From assembly GCA_019459325.1 (NCBI GenBank), contig JAIBFA010000013.1, forward strand, positions 1-42,088: DNA of 42,088 bases, written 5' to 3'. The DNA is from Thiobacillus sp. Its GTDB lineage: Bacteria > Pseudomonadota > Gammaproteobacteria > Burkholderiales > Thiobacillaceae. The notes under the pieces were generated by a model. That model was not told the origin of the DNA and ran no database searches. It saw only the letters and a list, made by a program, of their open reading frames with translations. This document shows, one piece after another, positions 41,271 to 42,088 of the stretch (position 1 is the stretch's first letter; each line of letters starts with the position of its first letter). The translations under genes and the position numbers were made by a program.

Positions 41271-41756
41271 ATGCCAACCTATGTTCGTACCGACAAGTGC
41301 GACGGCTGCAAGGGTCAGGATAAGACCGCCTGCATGTACATCTGCCCGCACGATCTGATGAAGCTGGACAAGGACGGTTCGGAAACCGGCCATGCCATGC
41401 GCGCATTCAACCAGGAGCCCGAGCAGTGCTGGGAGTGCTATTCGTGCGTGAAGATCTGCCCGCAGCAAGCCATCGAGGTCCGCCACTACGCCGACGTCGT
41501 GCCGCTGGGCGGCATGGTGCAACCGCTGCGTGGTTCCGACTCCATCATGTGGACGATCAAGTTCCGCAACGGCACGCTGAAGCGCTTCAAGTTCCCGATC
41601 CGCACCACGCCCGAAGGCTCGATCGATCCTTTCGGTGGCAAGCCGACTGCCAGCCTGGCCAACATCACTGCGACCGGTTTCTTCACCGGCTCGGCCGATG
41701 GCGGCATCACCAAAGGCTATCGCGCAGGCAATCCCGCAGAACTGATCCGCAAGTAA
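41271..41756 (+). CDS. aprB: Adenylylsulfate reductase beta subunit
   Basis: A 161-residue iron-sulfur protein that carries electrons for the APS reductase AprA. Two [4Fe-4S] sites are formed by eight cysteines: C10, C13, C21, C25 (DKCDGCKGQDKTACMYICPH) and C53, C56, C59, C63 (QCWECYSCVKICPQQ), with the unequal spacing typical of AprB. The C-terminal tail (RTTPEGSIDPFGG ...) wraps around AprA in known structures. In this setting the complex oxidises sulfite plus AMP to APS, passing electrons to the membrane. The ATG at 41271 has TTAGGAG upstream; aprA follows after 18 bases. Confidence 0.97.
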   Translation: MPTYVRTDKCDGCKGQDKTACMYICPHDLMKLDKDGSETGHAMRAFNQEPEQCWECYSCVKICPQQAIEVRHYADVVPLGGMVQPLRGSDSIMWTIKFRNGTLKRFKFPIRTTPEGSIDPFGGKPTASLANITATGFFTGSADGGITKGYRAGNPAELIRK

Positions 41757-41774
41757 TCAAGAGAGGTAAACGAA

Positions 41775-42088
41775 ATGGCTGGAGAATTTGGTAATCCCGA
41801 AGTTATCCAGGAGGAAGTCGACATCCTCCTGATCGGCGGTGGCATGGCTTGCTGCGGCGCCGGTTACGAAGTCATGCGCTGGGCAGACGCCGCCAAGGCC
41901 GAGCTGGGCATGGATCTGAAAATCAAGCTGGTCGACAAGGCCGCGATGGACCGTTCCGGCGCCGTGGCGCAGGGCCTGTCCTCTATCAACACCTACATCG
42001 GCACCGATCAGGATCCCGCCGACTACGCCCGCATGGTCTCCAACGACCTGATGGGCATCACCCGCGACGACCTGGCCTATGACCTCGG
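41775..42088 (+). CDS. aprA: Adenylylsulfate reductase alpha subunit, 5' part (cut by window edge)
   Basis: The first 104 codons are present. The start MAGEFGNPEVIQEEVDILLI leads into the FAD-binding GGGMACCGAGYE, then VDKAAMDRSGAVAQGLSSIN and YARMVSNDLMGITRDDLAYD, which is typical of AprA, the FAD subunit that carries the sulfite/APS active site. AGAGAGG lies about 9 bases before the ATG. The gap to aprB is 18 bases, so the two subunits share a transcript. No aprM-type membrane anchor gene lies between sat and aprB; electron exit must therefore use a partner outside the window. Confidence 0.97.
   Translation, partial: MAGEFGNPEVIQEEVDILLIGGGMACCGAGYEVMRWADAAKAELGMDLKIKLVDKAAMDRSGAVAQGLSSINTYIGTDQDPADYARMVSNDLMGITRDDLAYDL

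Overview
The window looks like a chromosomal segment of a GC-rich chemolithotrophic sulfur-oxidising betaproteobacterium, most likely Thiobacillus or a close relative. The main reason is the right end: a dissimilatory ATP sulfurylase gene (sat) followed by both subunits of APS reductase (aprB, then the start of aprA), the reverse-sulfate-reduction route for oxidising sulfite to sulfate. The housekeeping proteins (prfB with its programmed frameshift, lysS, acnA, pepN, recQ, ispA, dxs, folE2, xseB) fit a betaproteobacterial core genome. The genus is inferred from gene content and family resemblance, not from a database search.

Region 1 (1 to about 6.3 kb) reads as accessory DNA. It is visibly less GC-rich and has looser gene spacing. 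It holds a MerR-type regulator divergent from a DUF2938 / flavodoxin / DUF2798 / cupin group, an uncharacterised protein next to a possible homopolymer frameshift, an endonuclease/exonuclease/phosphatase-fold protein, a Sel1-like repeat protein, conspicuous palindromes, a 20-bp RNA-type hairpin, and what looks like the first 17 codons of a P4-type phage integrase. That remnant would make the region the scar of an old integrated element.

Region 2 (6.3 to 12.4 kb) has a small coiled-coil stress-type protein, an encapsulated-ferritin (EncFtn) family protein with no encapsulin beside it and no cargo-loading tail, a translationally coupled pair of a Tat-type substrate-binding lipoprotein and a membrane HAMP-PAS-GGDEF-EAL protein, and an MgtC/DUF4010 membrane protein.

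Region 3 (12.4 to 24.1 kb) is core metabolism: prfB, pepN, recQ, lysS and acnA, then two c-type cytochrome genes (a lipoprotein and a multi-spanning membrane protein), each with one CxxCH, that look like an undescribed electron-transfer module.

Region 4 (24.1 to 33.6 kb) has a tight FIST sensor / 87-residue protein / MASE1-GGDEF-EAL operon, a small Rossmann protein, a prolyl aminopeptidase / thioredoxin-TPR / DUF3025 chain joined by 1 to 4 base overlaps, a SpoIIAA-like protein with an EamA transporter, and a lone Rieske oxygenase alpha subunit.

Region 5 (33.6 kb to the end) has the isoprenoid cluster xseB-ispA-dxs, folE2 with a dyad over its promoter, a retropepsin-like protease and a glutamine amidotransferase whose divergent start codons overlap, an unknown 137-residue protein, and sat-aprB-aprA. 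No rRNA, tRNA, CRISPR array or intact insertion sequence was seen. The best candidates for something undescribed are the two sensor/c-di-GMP operons, the orphan EncFtn and the cytochrome pair.
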